The translations under genes were made by a program, and so were the position numbers. A stretch of 64,000 nt of DNA, taken from Flexithrix dorotheae DSM 6795. GTDB lineage: Bacteria > Bacteroidota > Bacteroidia > Cytophagales > Flammeovirgaceae. Under the pieces are notes generated by a model, which saw nothing but the letters and a program-made list of their open reading frames with translations, had not been told where the DNA came from and ran no database searches. Of this stretch, positions 18,455 through 27,173 are shown one piece after another (positions within the stretch are counted from its first letter, which is position 1; each line of letters opens with the position of its first letter). The stretch spans positions 325,788 through 389,787 of the forward strand of contig NZ_KB903431.1 of assembly GCF_000379765.1 (NCBI RefSeq), in the 5' to 3' direction.

Positions 18455-19462
18455 TTAAGCAAGTAAAGTTTCTGGCAGTGGTCTGGGCTGATATTTTCCG
18501 GTAAGTTCTGCAATTACCTTAATATGATCAGGGGTAGTTCCACAACATCCTCCGATTATATTAATCAACCCATCTTTAAGGAACATTTCAATTTGTTTCC
18601 CCATCATTTCAGGGGTTTCATCATATTGGCCAAACTCATTAGGCAATCCGGCATTAGGATGCGCACTCACAAAAGCATTGGAGTTTTTGGAAAGCACTTT
18701 TAAATAAGGTTCAAGATCTTTCGCTCCAAGGGCACAGTTCAAGCCAATACTAAGAAGTGGAATATGGGACACTGAAATTAAAAAAGCTTCAGTAGTTTGG
18801 CCTGAGAGTGTTCTACCGCTGGCATCGGTAATAGTGCCGGATACCATAATTGGAAGATCAGTATTATTTTCTTCATTTACTTCAGAAAGTGCAAATAAAG
18901 CAGCTTTGGCATTCAGTGTGTCAAATACAGTTTCAACCAGGAAAATGTCCACACCCCCTTCTAAGAGGGCTTGCCCTTGTTCTTTGTAGGCCTTTACCAG
19001 CTGATCGAAAGTAATGGCTCTATATCCAGGATCATTTACATCAGGAGAAAGGGAAGCTGTTCTGTTAGTTGGTCCAATTGAACCAGCTACAAACCTGGGT
19101 TTTTCTGGTTCTTTTGCTGTAAATTCATCTGCCACTTCTCTGGCTATTTTGGCCGATTCATAATTTAGCTCATAGATAATATGTTCCAGGCTATAGTCTG
19201 CCTGGGCAATAGTAGTTCCACTGAAAGTATTTGTCTCTACAATATCAGCTCCTGCATTAAAATACTCTGCATGAATTTCCTTAATAATATCCGGGCGGGT
19301 AAGAGAAAGTAAATCATTATTTCCTTTCAGGGGGGAAGTATGATCTTTTAGATTTTCATTTCTAAAGTCTTCCTCTTCCAGTTTATGTCGCTGGATCATG
19401 GTTCCCATTGCACCATCCAAAACTAAAATTCTTTCTTTTAAAATATCCTTGATGTTGCTCAT
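18455..19462 (-). CDS. Methionine synthase, homocysteine S-methyltransferase module
   Basis: This 335-residue protein equals the N-terminal homocysteine-binding barrel of MetH. The three zinc-ligand cysteines are visible: C243 in GLNCALG and C306-C307 in GGCCGTT. The N-terminal [10 protein letters not shown] (15-24) is the family hallmark. It would bind and activate homocysteine and receive the methyl group from the cobalamin chain encoded just downstream. The split falls exactly between modules, so this is a two-subunit methionine synthase rather than a broken gene. It is the first gene after the SAM-I riboswitch at 19556-19673. It could be named metH N-terminal; other bacteria also carry split forms. 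Confidence 0.93.
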   Translation of the reverse strand: MSNIKDILKERILVLDGAMGTMIQRHKLEEEDFRNENLKDHTSPLKGNNDLLSLTRPDIIKEIHAEYFNAGADIVETNTFSGTTIAQADYSLEHIIYELNYESAKIAREVADEFTAKEPEKPRFVAGSIGPTNRTASLSPDVNDPGYRAITFDQLVKAYKEQGQALLEGGVDIFLVETVFDTLNAKAALFALSEVNEENNTDLPIMVSGTITDASGRTLSGQTTEAFLISVSHIPLLSIGLNCALGAKDLEPYLKVLSKNSNAFVSAHPNAGLPNEFGQYDETPEMMGKQIEMFLKDGLINIIGGCCGTTPDHIKVIAELTGKYQPRPLPETLLA

Positions 19463-19555
19463 AGCCTAAAAATTCCCTAAATATTTATCAGGTGTTTTTT
19501 AATTAAAAAATACTAAGCTTATGAAGAAAAGGGAGGCAACAGAAGTGGTCTGTTT

Positions 19556-19673
19556 CTTATCTTCTCCGATAATCTCGGATGGGAATTGGCACCTTGAGAA
19601 ATATTAGTTAATGGTTAAATGCTCAGGTTGCCAAGACTTCAAAGGGCCCAATCCCTCAGTCTTTCTAGATAAG
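19556..19673 (-). promoter_or_regulatory. SAM-I (S-box) riboswitch upstream of the metH pair
   Basis: Read on the minus strand, the element starts with CTTATC and closes with GATAAG (P1). Between them are the conserved blocks GAGGGATTGGGCCC, TTTGAAGTCTTGGCAACC, and GGTGCCAATTCC, the S-box signature. P2 (AAGACT/AGTCTT), P3 (ACCTGAG with CTCAAGGT) and P4 (TCCGA/TCGGA) can be drawn. It begins a few bases after the predicted transcription start. About 93 nt separate it from the ATG, and no T-run terminator is evident there, so control of translation is possible. When SAM is plentiful it should lower expression of both methionine synthase genes. Confidence 0.95.
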
Positions 19674-19685
19674 CTAATTATTTGG

Positions 19686-19693
19686 CAAAGGTA
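19686..19693 (-). promoter_or_regulatory. Promoter -7 box of the riboswitch-metH transcript
   Basis: TACCTTTG on the minus strand is an exact TAnnTTTG match. A start about 7 nt downstream would fall a few bases before the first base of the SAM riboswitch. Confidence 0.65.
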
Positions 19694-19716
19694 TTTTTAT
19701 ATTTTAATAAAAACAA

Positions 19717-19752
19717 AAAAACCTTTAGTAGCTATTAACTAATAAAGGTTTT
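19717..19752 (-). terminator. Terminator of the acyl-CoA ligase gene
   Basis: On the minus strand, AACCTTTA and TAAAGGTT arms with partial inner pairing are followed by a long T-rich run. It ends the gene at 19777 just before the metH promoter. Confidence 0.7.
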
Positions 19753-19776
19753 AAAAATTATTTTAATCCAAGACTT

Positions 19777-21471
19777 TTAGGAAGTGGTCTCTGTTTCTTT
19801 TCTTTTGGCTTCCTCTCTTTCTTTTAGTGGTCGTCTTAAAATTTTGCCCACATTGGATTTTGGTAATTCGTCAATAAATTCTACATGACGTGGAACCTTG
19901 TAGCCAGTAAGGGATTCCTTACAATGTGTTATGATTTCCTCCTGAGTGAGGGATTGATCCTTTTTAACAATAAAAACTTTTACAGCTTCATTGGATTTTT
20001 CGTTGGGAACTCCAATTGCAGCTACCTCTAAAACTTTTGGATGTTTGGCTATTTCGTCCTCCACTTCATTGGGGAATACATTAAATCCGGAAACCAGAAT
20101 CATGTCCTTTTTCCTGTCTACAATTTTGAAAAAACCATCTTCATCTTTTACTCCAATATCTCCGGTCCTAAACCAGTCTCCATGAAATACTTTTTTAGTT
20201 TCATCTTCTCTATTCAAATAACCTTTCATTACCTGAGGTCCTCTAGCACAAATCTCTCCTCTTTCTCCAATACCCAATTCATTTCCCTCTTCATCCATAA
20301 TGGTTAACTCGGTATTAGGTAGAGGTAGTCCAATTGTTCCAATTCTTTCTGTTCCATCTATTGGATTACAGGAAAGTACAGGTGAAGTTTCACTTAATCC
20401 ATAGCCTTCTGCCAGAGCTGTGCCAGTGGTTTTTTTCCATTTTTCGGCTACTGCCATCTGAACAGCCATCCCGCCTCCTACAGCAATTTTTAGATGATTA
20501 AAATCAAGATTTAAAAAATCCGGCTGATTCAATAAACCATTAAAAAGTGTATTTACCCCGGTAAATACGGAAAAAGGATATTTCTTTAAGTCTTTAATGA
20601 AACCAGGCATATCCCTGGGGTTTGCAATCAGCACATTTTTGGCTCCCATTCTTAGCATTGAAAGGCAATTGACAGTGAGGGCAAAAATGTGGTAGAGTGG
20701 GAGGGCGGTAATCACTACTTCTTTATTGACCTCCAGGCCAGGATTCATCCATTCTGTTATCTGAAGGATGTTAGAAACAATATTTTTATTGGTAAGCATG
20801 GCTCCTTTGGAAACTCCAGTAGTTCCTCCGGTATATTGGAAAAATAACAAATCCTCAGAGGATATTTCAGGTTTAGTGAAGTTTTGTGAGGCTCCTTTGG
20901 CCATGGCTGTATTAAACCTCACTGCATGGGGGATGTTGTAGGCTGGTACAAGCTTTTTTATATATTTTACTACAAAATTTACCAACACCGATTTAAATCC
21001 TCCAAGTCTGTCTCCAATATCTGTAATGATTACATTTTTGATTTTGGTATTAGGTAATGCTTTTTCCACTCCTGCAGCAAAGTTGGACAATACCACCAGG
21101 GTTTCAGCTCCCGAGTCATTGAACTGGTGGGTCATTTCCCTTACCGTATATAAAGGATTGGTATTCACCACAATAAGCCCTGCCCGAATGGCTCCGAATA
21201 AAGCAATTGGATATTGCAAAAGATTGGGCATCATCAGGGCAATTTTATCACCTTTTTTTAAACCCAGCCCCTGAAGATAAGCTGCAAAATTTTTGGATTG
21301 CTGATCCAGTTCTGAATAGGATAATGCCTTGTCCATAGAAACAAAGGCTGTAGCATTTCCAAATTTATTGAAACTCTCTTCTATGATTTCAGCTACATTT
21401 TTATAGGAATCTGGATTTATTTCTTGGCCTACACTTGCCGGATAATTTTTAAACCAGGGAAAGTCTTTCAT
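19777..21471 (-). CDS. fadD: Long-chain fatty acid-CoA ligase (FadD type)
   Basis: The 564-residue AMP-forming ligase activates fatty acids with ATP and CoA. The P-loop-like motif YTGGTTGVSKGAM is at 213-225, EGYGLSETSP is in the central domain, and WFRTGDIGVKDEDGFFKIVD with RKKDMI marks the hinge to the C-terminal lid. PKSNVGKILRRPLK near the end has the catalytic lysine typical of this superfamily. Length and N-terminus fit bacterial FadD, and no signal peptide is seen. It has its own terminator. No beta-oxidation gene is adjacent. A medium-chain or other acyl specificity cannot be excluded. Confidence 0.9.
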   Translation of the reverse strand: MKDFPWFKNYPASVGQEINPDSYKNVAEIIEESFNKFGNATAFVSMDKALSYSELDQQSKNFAAYLQGLGLKKGDKIALMMPNLLQYPIALFGAIRAGLIVVNTNPLYTVREMTHQFNDSGAETLVVLSNFAAGVEKALPNTKIKNVIITDIGDRLGGFKSVLVNFVVKYIKKLVPAYNIPHAVRFNTAMAKGASQNFTKPEISSEDLLFFQYTGGTTGVSKGAMLTNKNIVSNILQITEWMNPGLEVNKEVVITALPLYHIFALTVNCLSMLRMGAKNVLIANPRDMPGFIKDLKKYPFSVFTGVNTLFNGLLNQPDFLNLDFNHLKIAVGGGMAVQMAVAEKWKKTTGTALAEGYGLSETSPVLSCNPIDGTERIGTIGLPLPNTELTIMDEEGNELGIGERGEICARGPQVMKGYLNREDETKKVFHGDWFRTGDIGVKDEDGFFKIVDRKKDMILVSGFNVFPNEVEDEIAKHPKVLEVAAIGVPNEKSNEAVKVFIVKKDQSLTQEEIITHCKESLTGYKVPRHVEFIDELPKSNVGKILRRPLKEREEAKRKETETTS

Positions 21472-21658
21472 TTTCGATATTTAATTAGTTGTTATTAGAA
21501 ATTTCCTAATTATTTAATTAATAAGCAATTTATTGTTTGAGAACCCAAAATAACATTAAACCAGTTATATTTTCTGGGGGTTCATTACCGCAATATATGA
21601 ATTTTTTTAAATTTTCAGGTGGATGGGAATCCTTTCTCCACTATTAGGTTTAGAAAAT

Positions 21659-22738
21659 TTAATAAAGAAATAAATAATCATAATGAATTAGTGGCTGATG
21701 GTTTTTTTGCCCAATTCTTTCTTTTGCTTTTTCCGAATTGTATTTTGCCACTCCGAGCCCTATCTCATCATTCTTTTCGCAAATTATTTTTATAATATCA
21801 CCCTTTTTAAAGTCCCCGATTACTTCCACAATTCCAATAGGCAACAGGCTGGTAGTATGTTCAGAAGAAAGGGCTTTTTTGGCGCCTTCATTGATAATTA
21901 CTTCTCCTTTTACGTAGTGGACACTTTGAGCAACCCACTTTTTCAGGTCTGAAGTACCTTTTTGAGGTTGAAAAAAAGTGCCAGGAGGATTGGGGCTTAT
22001 AAGCTCCAGGATTATGTTTTCTTTTTTCCCATTGGCGATGTGCACACCTATGCCGAGTTTGGCTACTTTTTGGGCATTTCTGCATTTGGTTACCATACCT
22101 CCTCTGCCAAAATTAGACTTTTGGGCAACCACAAATTGTGTGAAATCGGTGTTTTTATTTTCGAAAACAGGAATTACAGAGGAATTTGCATCATTCGGGT
22201 TTCCATTGAATACTCCTTCCACATTACTAAGGATGAACAAGGCATCTACATTGAGCATGGCCGCTACCAAACCAGCCAGTTCATCATTATCCGTAAACAT
22301 TAATTCCGTAACAGATATTACATCATTCTCATTTACTATAGGAATAATATTATTTTCAAGGAGGGCATTGAAGCAATTTCTCATATTGAGGTAATGGGTT
22401 CTATCGCGAAAATCCTCCTTGGTTACCAGCACCTGGGCGCAAACCATACCCTCCTTTTCGAATAAATCTCTATAAGTTTGGATTAATTTAATCTGACCTA
22501 TGGAGGAAAACAATTGTCGCTGAATAACCGGATTTAATTTTTTTGAAGGCTTCATAATTCCTTTTCCGGAAGCCACTGCTCCTGAGGAAATTAGGATGAC
22601 CTCAATACCCTGTTTTTTTAAGGCAGTGATTTGCCTGGTAATATTTTCAAGAATTGTCCGGTCAGGTAATCCATCCTCATTGGTAAGGACATTTGACCCG
22701 ATTTTTATGGTAATTCTCTGGTATTTGTTTGCGTTCAT
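21659..22738 (-). CDS. proB: Glutamate 5-kinase
   Basis: The first enzyme of proline synthesis, phosphorylating glutamate. The amino-acid-kinase domain covers about 1-255, with KIGSNVLT at 12-19, LISSGAVASGKG at about 49-60, and NENDVIS near 138-144. A PUA domain fills about 270-359. The 359-residue length is normal. The N-terminal ATG at 22738 is only 20 bp from an exact -7 box, suggesting a very short leader. proA is not adjacent, so proB is separated from the usual proBA pair here. Feedback inhibition by proline is typical of the family; no regulatory RNA is seen. Confidence 0.93.
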   Translation of the reverse strand: MNANKYQRITIKIGSNVLTNEDGLPDRTILENITRQITALKKQGIEVILISSGAVASGKGIMKPSKKLNPVIQRQLFSSIGQIKLIQTYRDLFEKEGMVCAQVLVTKEDFRDRTHYLNMRNCFNALLENNIIPIVNENDVISVTELMFTDNDELAGLVAAMLNVDALFILSNVEGVFNGNPNDANSSVIPVFENKNTDFTQFVVAQKSNFGRGGMVTKCRNAQKVAKLGIGVHIANGKKENIILELISPNPPGTFFQPQKGTSDLKKWVAQSVHYVKGEVIINEGAKKALSSEHTTSLLPIGIVEVIGDFKKGDIIKIICEKNDEIGLGVAKYNSEKAKERIGQKNHQPLIHYDYLFLY

Positions 22739-22757
22739 TCAAATTAAAATTGAGAGG

Positions 22758-22765
22758 CAAATCTA
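22758..22765 (-). promoter_or_regulatory. Promoter -7 box of proB
   Basis: TAGATTTG on the minus strand is an exact TAnnTTTG match; the start of transcription would lie about 12 nt before the ATG. Confidence 0.55.
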
Positions 22766-22964
22766 ATATATGAACAGATACTTTTTTAATTTCAGGTTAG
22801 ATATTCTGGGAAGTAAAATTTATTCACCCTTTATAATTAGGGGATTTTGAATTAGAATTGTATTATCATTACTAAGTAAAAACAGCGTGTGAATTTGTTA
22901 AATTATGGTAAAATCTTACCTGGAAACCTATAAATTTTTCTCTAAATTTTTTAATAGCCTGAAC

Positions 22965-22993
22965 TTTGTGTATGTTCATATGTTGTAAATTTG
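22965..22993 (+). promoter_or_regulatory. Bacteroidota-type promoter with -33 and -7 elements
   Basis: TTTG at 22965-22968 and TAAATTTG at 22986-22993 are separated by 17 bp, close to the spacing reported for Bacteroidota promoters. It drives the DUF6268 gene. Confidence 0.55.
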
Positions 22994-23088
22994 AATAATT
23001 TAATCTTCCTACCTACTACATGAAGCAACTTTACTTTTAAAGTTTTAATTTATTGTATACCACAGCAGTCAACAGGTCCAATTTTTCT

Positions 23089-24135
23089 ATGTTTAAAAAT
23101 TGCCAAACCAAACAATTACTTTATGTGATCCTTTTCATCATAGGATTATGCCCATGTACAAAAGCTCAGCAAAAAAAGCACACGGTGAAGTGGCTTGGAA
23201 GTGATTTCTGTAATCCTGGGATTTCAGGAATGTCACCTTCCAGAGGCATTTCCTTTGAGCATAATAATACGCCAAAGTTCAGGCTTTCTTCCAAAGGAAA
23301 TAAATCCGAGATTGGGAATGGAACTTCCGAAGTAGATAACCAGCGAATAATTAAAATGAAATTGAGGGTTCCTGTTTGGAATAGTGATAATTTAAAGGCT
23401 GTAATTGGTTTTAAATACAATGAAGAAGAATTAATTTTTGATGATGATGCTAGTGATTCTCCATATGCTTTACATCAGGACTTAGGGACCAGAGAACTAA
23501 AAAGTGTAGGAACCAATCTTAATATTTTAAAACCTTTCAGGGGGAAAAAATATCTGGTGTTGCGTGCAGGAATTAATTACAGCGGGGAGTTTAAGGCACT
23601 TACCGGTATTAACCGGCATGAATTCTTTGGATATTCCTTTGCAGCCCTTCTGGGCCATAAGTTTAGTGATGACAGGGAAATCGGATTTGGTTTCAATTAT
23701 AGTAATAACCTTGGTGTAAGAAGTATTTATCCCGCCTTATTGTACAATCATAATTTTAGAGAAAACTGGGGAATAGAAGCTTTACTGCCAAAAAAGATTG
23801 CCCTAAGGCACAACCTGAATGAAAAAAGTATTGTTTCGCTTGTTAGTGAAGTGGAAGGCGGAAGGTATTTTGTACCCGATGTGCAATTGAGCCCTGAGGA
23901 AAGGGAAGATTTGAGAATGGAAATTTCAGAAGTAAAACTGGGTCTTTCTTATCAAAGGGAAATCTTTTCCATATTATGGTTCAGCTTTGATACCGGTTAC
24001 AGAAAAAGCCTGGATTATGATCTTGTCAAACCGTTTATTCGAAACAGTGATAAAATTGTAGAGTCAGATATTCCCGGTGGTTTTTATGCCAACTTTACTT
24101 TTTTCATTACTCCTCCTAAGAAATTCAGAAAGTAA
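23089..24135 (+). CDS. DUF6268-like outer-membrane protein
   Basis: The protein of 348 residues begins with a signal peptide (MFKNCQTKQLLYVILFIIGLCPCTKA then QQ). I chose the ATG at 23089 over the TTG at 23053 because it opens the signal peptide directly. The mature part shows alternating polar and hydrophobic residues ending in short aromatic strands (GGFYANFTFFITPPKKFRK), as in outer-membrane beta-barrels, and resembles the DUF6268 family. Its function is unknown. It is preceded by a two-element promoter and followed by a clear terminator, so it is a single-gene unit. The outer-membrane assignment is inferred from sequence pattern. Confidence 0.72.
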   Translation: MFKNCQTKQLLYVILFIIGLCPCTKAQQKKHTVKWLGSDFCNPGISGMSPSRGISFEHNNTPKFRLSSKGNKSEIGNGTSEVDNQRIIKMKLRVPVWNSDNLKAVIGFKYNEEELIFDDDASDSPYALHQDLGTRELKSVGTNLNILKPFRGKKYLVLRAGINYSGEFKALTGINRHEFFGYSFAALLGHKFSDDREIGFGFNYSNNLGVRSIYPALLYNHNFRENWGIEALLPKKIALRHNLNEKSIVSLVSEVEGGRYFVPDVQLSPEEREDLRMEISEVKLGLSYQREIFSILWFSFDTGYRKSLDYDLVKPFIRNSDKIVESDIPGGFYANFTFFITPPKKFRK

Positions 24136-24174
24136 TTCCTCCAATTGTTTTTTAGATTTTGAGCTGATATACTG

Positions 24175-24204
24175 GCACTTGTGAATCTTCACAGGTGCTT
24201 TTTT
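24175..24204 (+). terminator. Terminator of the DUF6268 gene
   Basis: GCACTTGTGA pairs with TCACAGGTGC (one G-T wobble), followed by six T. Confidence 0.8.
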
Positions 24205-24427
24205 ATTTCCATTCCCCAATCATTCCCCCTTATCCGGAAATTCACCTGTTCACTACATTTAATATTTTAATAATCTGTTTTCTATCCATATTTGATTCAG
24301 AAATAAAAAGGGAATTCAATCATTCCCATGCTTATAAAAGGATTGAGGGTATAGTTTGTTTGGTTTAGTTAGTGGTAAGTAGTTTTCGTTGAGGTATTTT
24401 TAGATTTACCGAGAAAATGAATAAAGG

Positions 24428-24454
24428 CCATCCCATATTGGGATGGTTTTTTTT
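24428..24454. terminator. Terminator-like hairpin, strongest on the plus strand
   Basis: CCATCCCA and TGGGATGG enclose a 3-nt loop, followed by eight T on the plus strand. On the minus strand it lies 25 bp after the permease stop with a weaker T-rich tail, so it may simply end the permease gene. Confidence 0.65.
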
Positions 24455-24478
24455 GTTTAAATCTTTTTTGACCAATTA

Positions 24479-26932
24479 TTATTCGTCTCTCAAACACTTA
24501 ATTGGATTAATGAGTGCTGCTTTTACTGCCTGGTAACTAATGGTTATCCAGATAATGGAAATGGTAAGCACCGCACTGGAAACAAAAGTACCTGCGCCTA
24601 TGTCTACCCGGTAATTGAAATCATCCAGCCAATTGTTGCCGAAGTAGTAAGTTACCGGAATTGAGACGATCATGCCAATTATAAATAGGATAGTGAATTC
24701 CCTGAATAATAATATGATGATTTTGGATAAGCCTGCCCCTAGCACTTTTCTCACTCCAATTTCCTTTTCTCTTTGTCGGGCATTAAACAGAATTAGTCCA
24801 TAGGAGCCCAGACAGGAAACTATGATGGCCAGAGAGGCAAAAATCCCAATAATTTTCCCGAGCTTTTCGTCTTCCTCATAAAGCATTTTCAGGTTTTCAT
24901 CCAAAAAATCATATTCAAAAACTTTGTCTGGAAAATGTTTTGTCCAGGTACTATTGATAGAGGCAATGGTCTCAGGCAGGTTTTTTTGTTCAAGTTTTAT
25001 AGAAAAGGAATTAAAAAATGGTACGCTAACATGCATAAGCATGGCACCAATAGGATTTCGAAGGGAAATGTAGTGGAAGTCTTTCAGTACGCCAATTACA
25101 TAACCAATCTTTCCTTCAAGTTCAATTTTTTTTCCGATGGCTTTTTCAGGAGATTCCCAGCCAAAATTTATGGCGGCAGTTTCATTAATAATAAATGCAT
25201 CCAGATGATCTGTTCCTGCATTCTTATCAAAATCTCTTCCTTCTATAATTTCCAGCCCATAAGTTGAAATGAAATCGTAATCCACCGAATAAGAAGGATA
25301 AAATTCAGTTTTATCGGGATCCAGGCCTTCATATCTGGTCATTCTGGAAACAGCCCCAAGTCCAATTAAACTGGAAGAAATAGTGGTAGCTTTTACCCCC
25401 GGAATTTGGGAGAGTTCTTCTTCAAAAGCATTCATTTTTGCCCTGAAGGGACCATCAATTCCTCCAAAAACACCATTTAAATTGGCACTAAAAAGTGGTA
25501 CGGTGATAATGCCCTCTTTTTCGAACCCAAGTGGCCGGTTGATTAAAAAATTGAGCTGGTTAAAAATTAGGATCGTACCAGTGATCAGGATTATGGAGAT
25601 CACAAATTGAAAAACTACCAGAATCCTTCTGAGGGTAATTTTACTTTTACTGACTTCCGTAATTTTGCCTTTAAGTGTCAGGGTTGTTCTTAGTCGAGCC
25701 ACAATAATGGCTGGATAACTTCCTCCAAGAATCCCTGCTAAAAGGAATATTCCAAAGGATAGCATAAGAATGTCCCATTCATAAAAAATATCCAGGCTCA
25801 ATTCTTTGTTTGTGAGTTCATTAATCTCGGGTAAAGCAAAAGAATTGATTACTCCGGCAACTAAAAAACCGAAAAAGGCAATTAAAAATGATTCCCCAAG
25901 AAATTGCCAGAACAATTGTTTTTTCCTTGCACCTAATACCTTACGAACCCCTACTTCTCTGGCTCTTCTAGTGGATTGTGCAGTGGATAAATTGATGAAA
26001 TTGAAAATGGCAATAATCAGGGTTGCCAGGGCTATAGAGATAAAAACCATGATGTACTGATAATTTCCCTGTTGTTCTGGTTCAAGGCTGGCTTCAGACT
26101 TCAGGTGAATGTCGGATAAGGGGAACAGAATAAATTTTTGTCCCAGTCTCAATTGTTCAGGAGCATGGGTATTAACCAGAGCCTCAAATCCATTATTGAT
26201 ATTATCTGGTGTAGCCCCTTCTTTTAACAGTACAAAATTGTAGGAATGTGAAATGACCCAGTTTTGAGCCAGATTATTTCTCATCCGGTCTCTGGCATTT
26301 TCCGGCTCCAGGTCGAACATGTTGTCATAGGGCAGTAAAATATTAAAATGGATATGAGAATTACTCGGAAAATCCTTAACCAAGCCAACCACCTTGAATT
26401 GCTGATTATAAGGAAGCATGAGTATTTTCCCAATTGGATTTTCATCACCAAAATATTTTTGGGAAATCTCTTCGTTGATTACTGCTGTAAAAGGCTCTTT
26501 GAAAAAACTTTTTTCATCCCCTGAAAGCACTTCCATTGTAAATATATCCTGAAAACCAGAATCCACGAAAAAAATCCTCTCTTCCTCAAATTCCAATTCA
26601 TTTTCAGGATTGGATTTGTCTTTAATTTTGATACTCAGGTTTCTGGGATATGCTCTTACAGAATTTTCTACTTCCGGAAAAGTGGTTGAAAGATGTTGGT
26701 TAATGGGGGGCGGGATTCTCGCCAGTTCAACTCCAGTAGTTGCCAGGTAATTTATTCTGTAAATTCTATCGAATTTTTCATTGAAAGTATCGTAACTCAG
26801 CTCATCTTTTACAAATGCAAAAATGAGCAGGCAGCAGGAAATGCCAATGCCCAACCCCAAAATATTGATGGCGGAGAATACTTTTTGCCTGAAAATATTT
26901 CGGAAGGCAATGGTGAGGTAATTTTTTAGCAT
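24479..26932 (-). CDS. ABC transporter permease, MacB/FtsX type with two FtsX domains
   Basis: This 817-residue inner-membrane protein has a first transmembrane segment at about 21-42 (NILGLGIGISCCLLIFAFV), a MacB-like periplasmic core to about 285, then three membrane segments of an FtsX domain (about 290-410). A second periplasmic domain and a second FtsX domain (about 690-810) complete it. The repeated motif REVGVRKVLGA (about 327-337) and KEIGVRKVLGA (about 723-733) marks both units. Such permeases act with a LolD/MacB-like ATPase in export or mechanotransmission. No ATPase gene is adjacent, so the partner is encoded elsewhere. This family is often multicopy in Bacteroidota. Confidence 0.9.
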   Translation of the reverse strand: MLKNYLTIAFRNIFRQKVFSAINILGLGIGISCCLLIFAFVKDELSYDTFNEKFDRIYRINYLATTGVELARIPPPINQHLSTTFPEVENSVRAYPRNLSIKIKDKSNPENELEFEEERIFFVDSGFQDIFTMEVLSGDEKSFFKEPFTAVINEEISQKYFGDENPIGKILMLPYNQQFKVVGLVKDFPSNSHIHFNILLPYDNMFDLEPENARDRMRNNLAQNWVISHSYNFVLLKEGATPDNINNGFEALVNTHAPEQLRLGQKFILFPLSDIHLKSEASLEPEQQGNYQYIMVFISIALATLIIAIFNFINLSTAQSTRRAREVGVRKVLGARKKQLFWQFLGESFLIAFFGFLVAGVINSFALPEINELTNKELSLDIFYEWDILMLSFGIFLLAGILGGSYPAIIVARLRTTLTLKGKITEVSKSKITLRRILVVFQFVISIILITGTILIFNQLNFLINRPLGFEKEGIITVPLFSANLNGVFGGIDGPFRAKMNAFEEELSQIPGVKATTISSSLIGLGAVSRMTRYEGLDPDKTEFYPSYSVDYDFISTYGLEIIEGRDFDKNAGTDHLDAFIINETAAINFGWESPEKAIGKKIELEGKIGYVIGVLKDFHYISLRNPIGAMLMHVSVPFFNSFSIKLEQKNLPETIASINSTWTKHFPDKVFEYDFLDENLKMLYEEDEKLGKIIGIFASLAIIVSCLGSYGLILFNARQREKEIGVRKVLGAGLSKIIILLFREFTILFIIGMIVSIPVTYYFGNNWLDDFNYRVDIGAGTFVSSAVLTISIIWITISYQAVKAALINPIKCLRDE

Positions 26933-27067
26933 ACTAGGAACATTTAGTTTATTGGGGAAAGTAAAAAATAATGGTAGGGAAATAAAAGGATTTTACAGGA
27001 GCGGTTATTGGAGCTAATGAGCATAATAATAAATAGTAAAATTAAATTTTAGGTAAAGAACTATTGT

Positions 27068-27075
27068 TACTTTTG
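27068..27075 (+). promoter_or_regulatory. Promoter -7 box of the class-V aminotransferase gene
   Basis: TACTTTTG is an exact TAnnTTTG match about 100 bp upstream of the ATG at 27174. Confidence 0.45.
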
Positions 27076-27173
27076 TGGGTCGGGTATTGAAGGTTTTACT
27101 TTCCTTATTCGGACCTATACCAATAAACAAGAAATAGTTGAATCATAATTTTCAACCAAAAAAAACACCTGTA

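Larger units (their letters stand above)
22739..23088. other. Intergenic region between divergent genes, 350 bp
   Basis: It holds the proB promoter (22758-22765) and the promoter of the outer-membrane protein gene (22965-22993). Nothing else is recognised. Confidence 0.5.
24136..24478. other. Intergenic region between convergent genes, 343 bp
   Basis: Two terminators lie at its edges (24175-24204 and 24428-24454). The 220 bp between them has no open frame of note and only a near-match to a -7 box (CATATTTG). A small RNA is possible but unsupported. Confidence 0.4.

Noticed and set aside
24205-24427. Small RNA gene ending at the plus-strand terminator
   Set aside because: No exact promoter box, and the hairpin is adequately explained as the bidirectional end of the permease gene.
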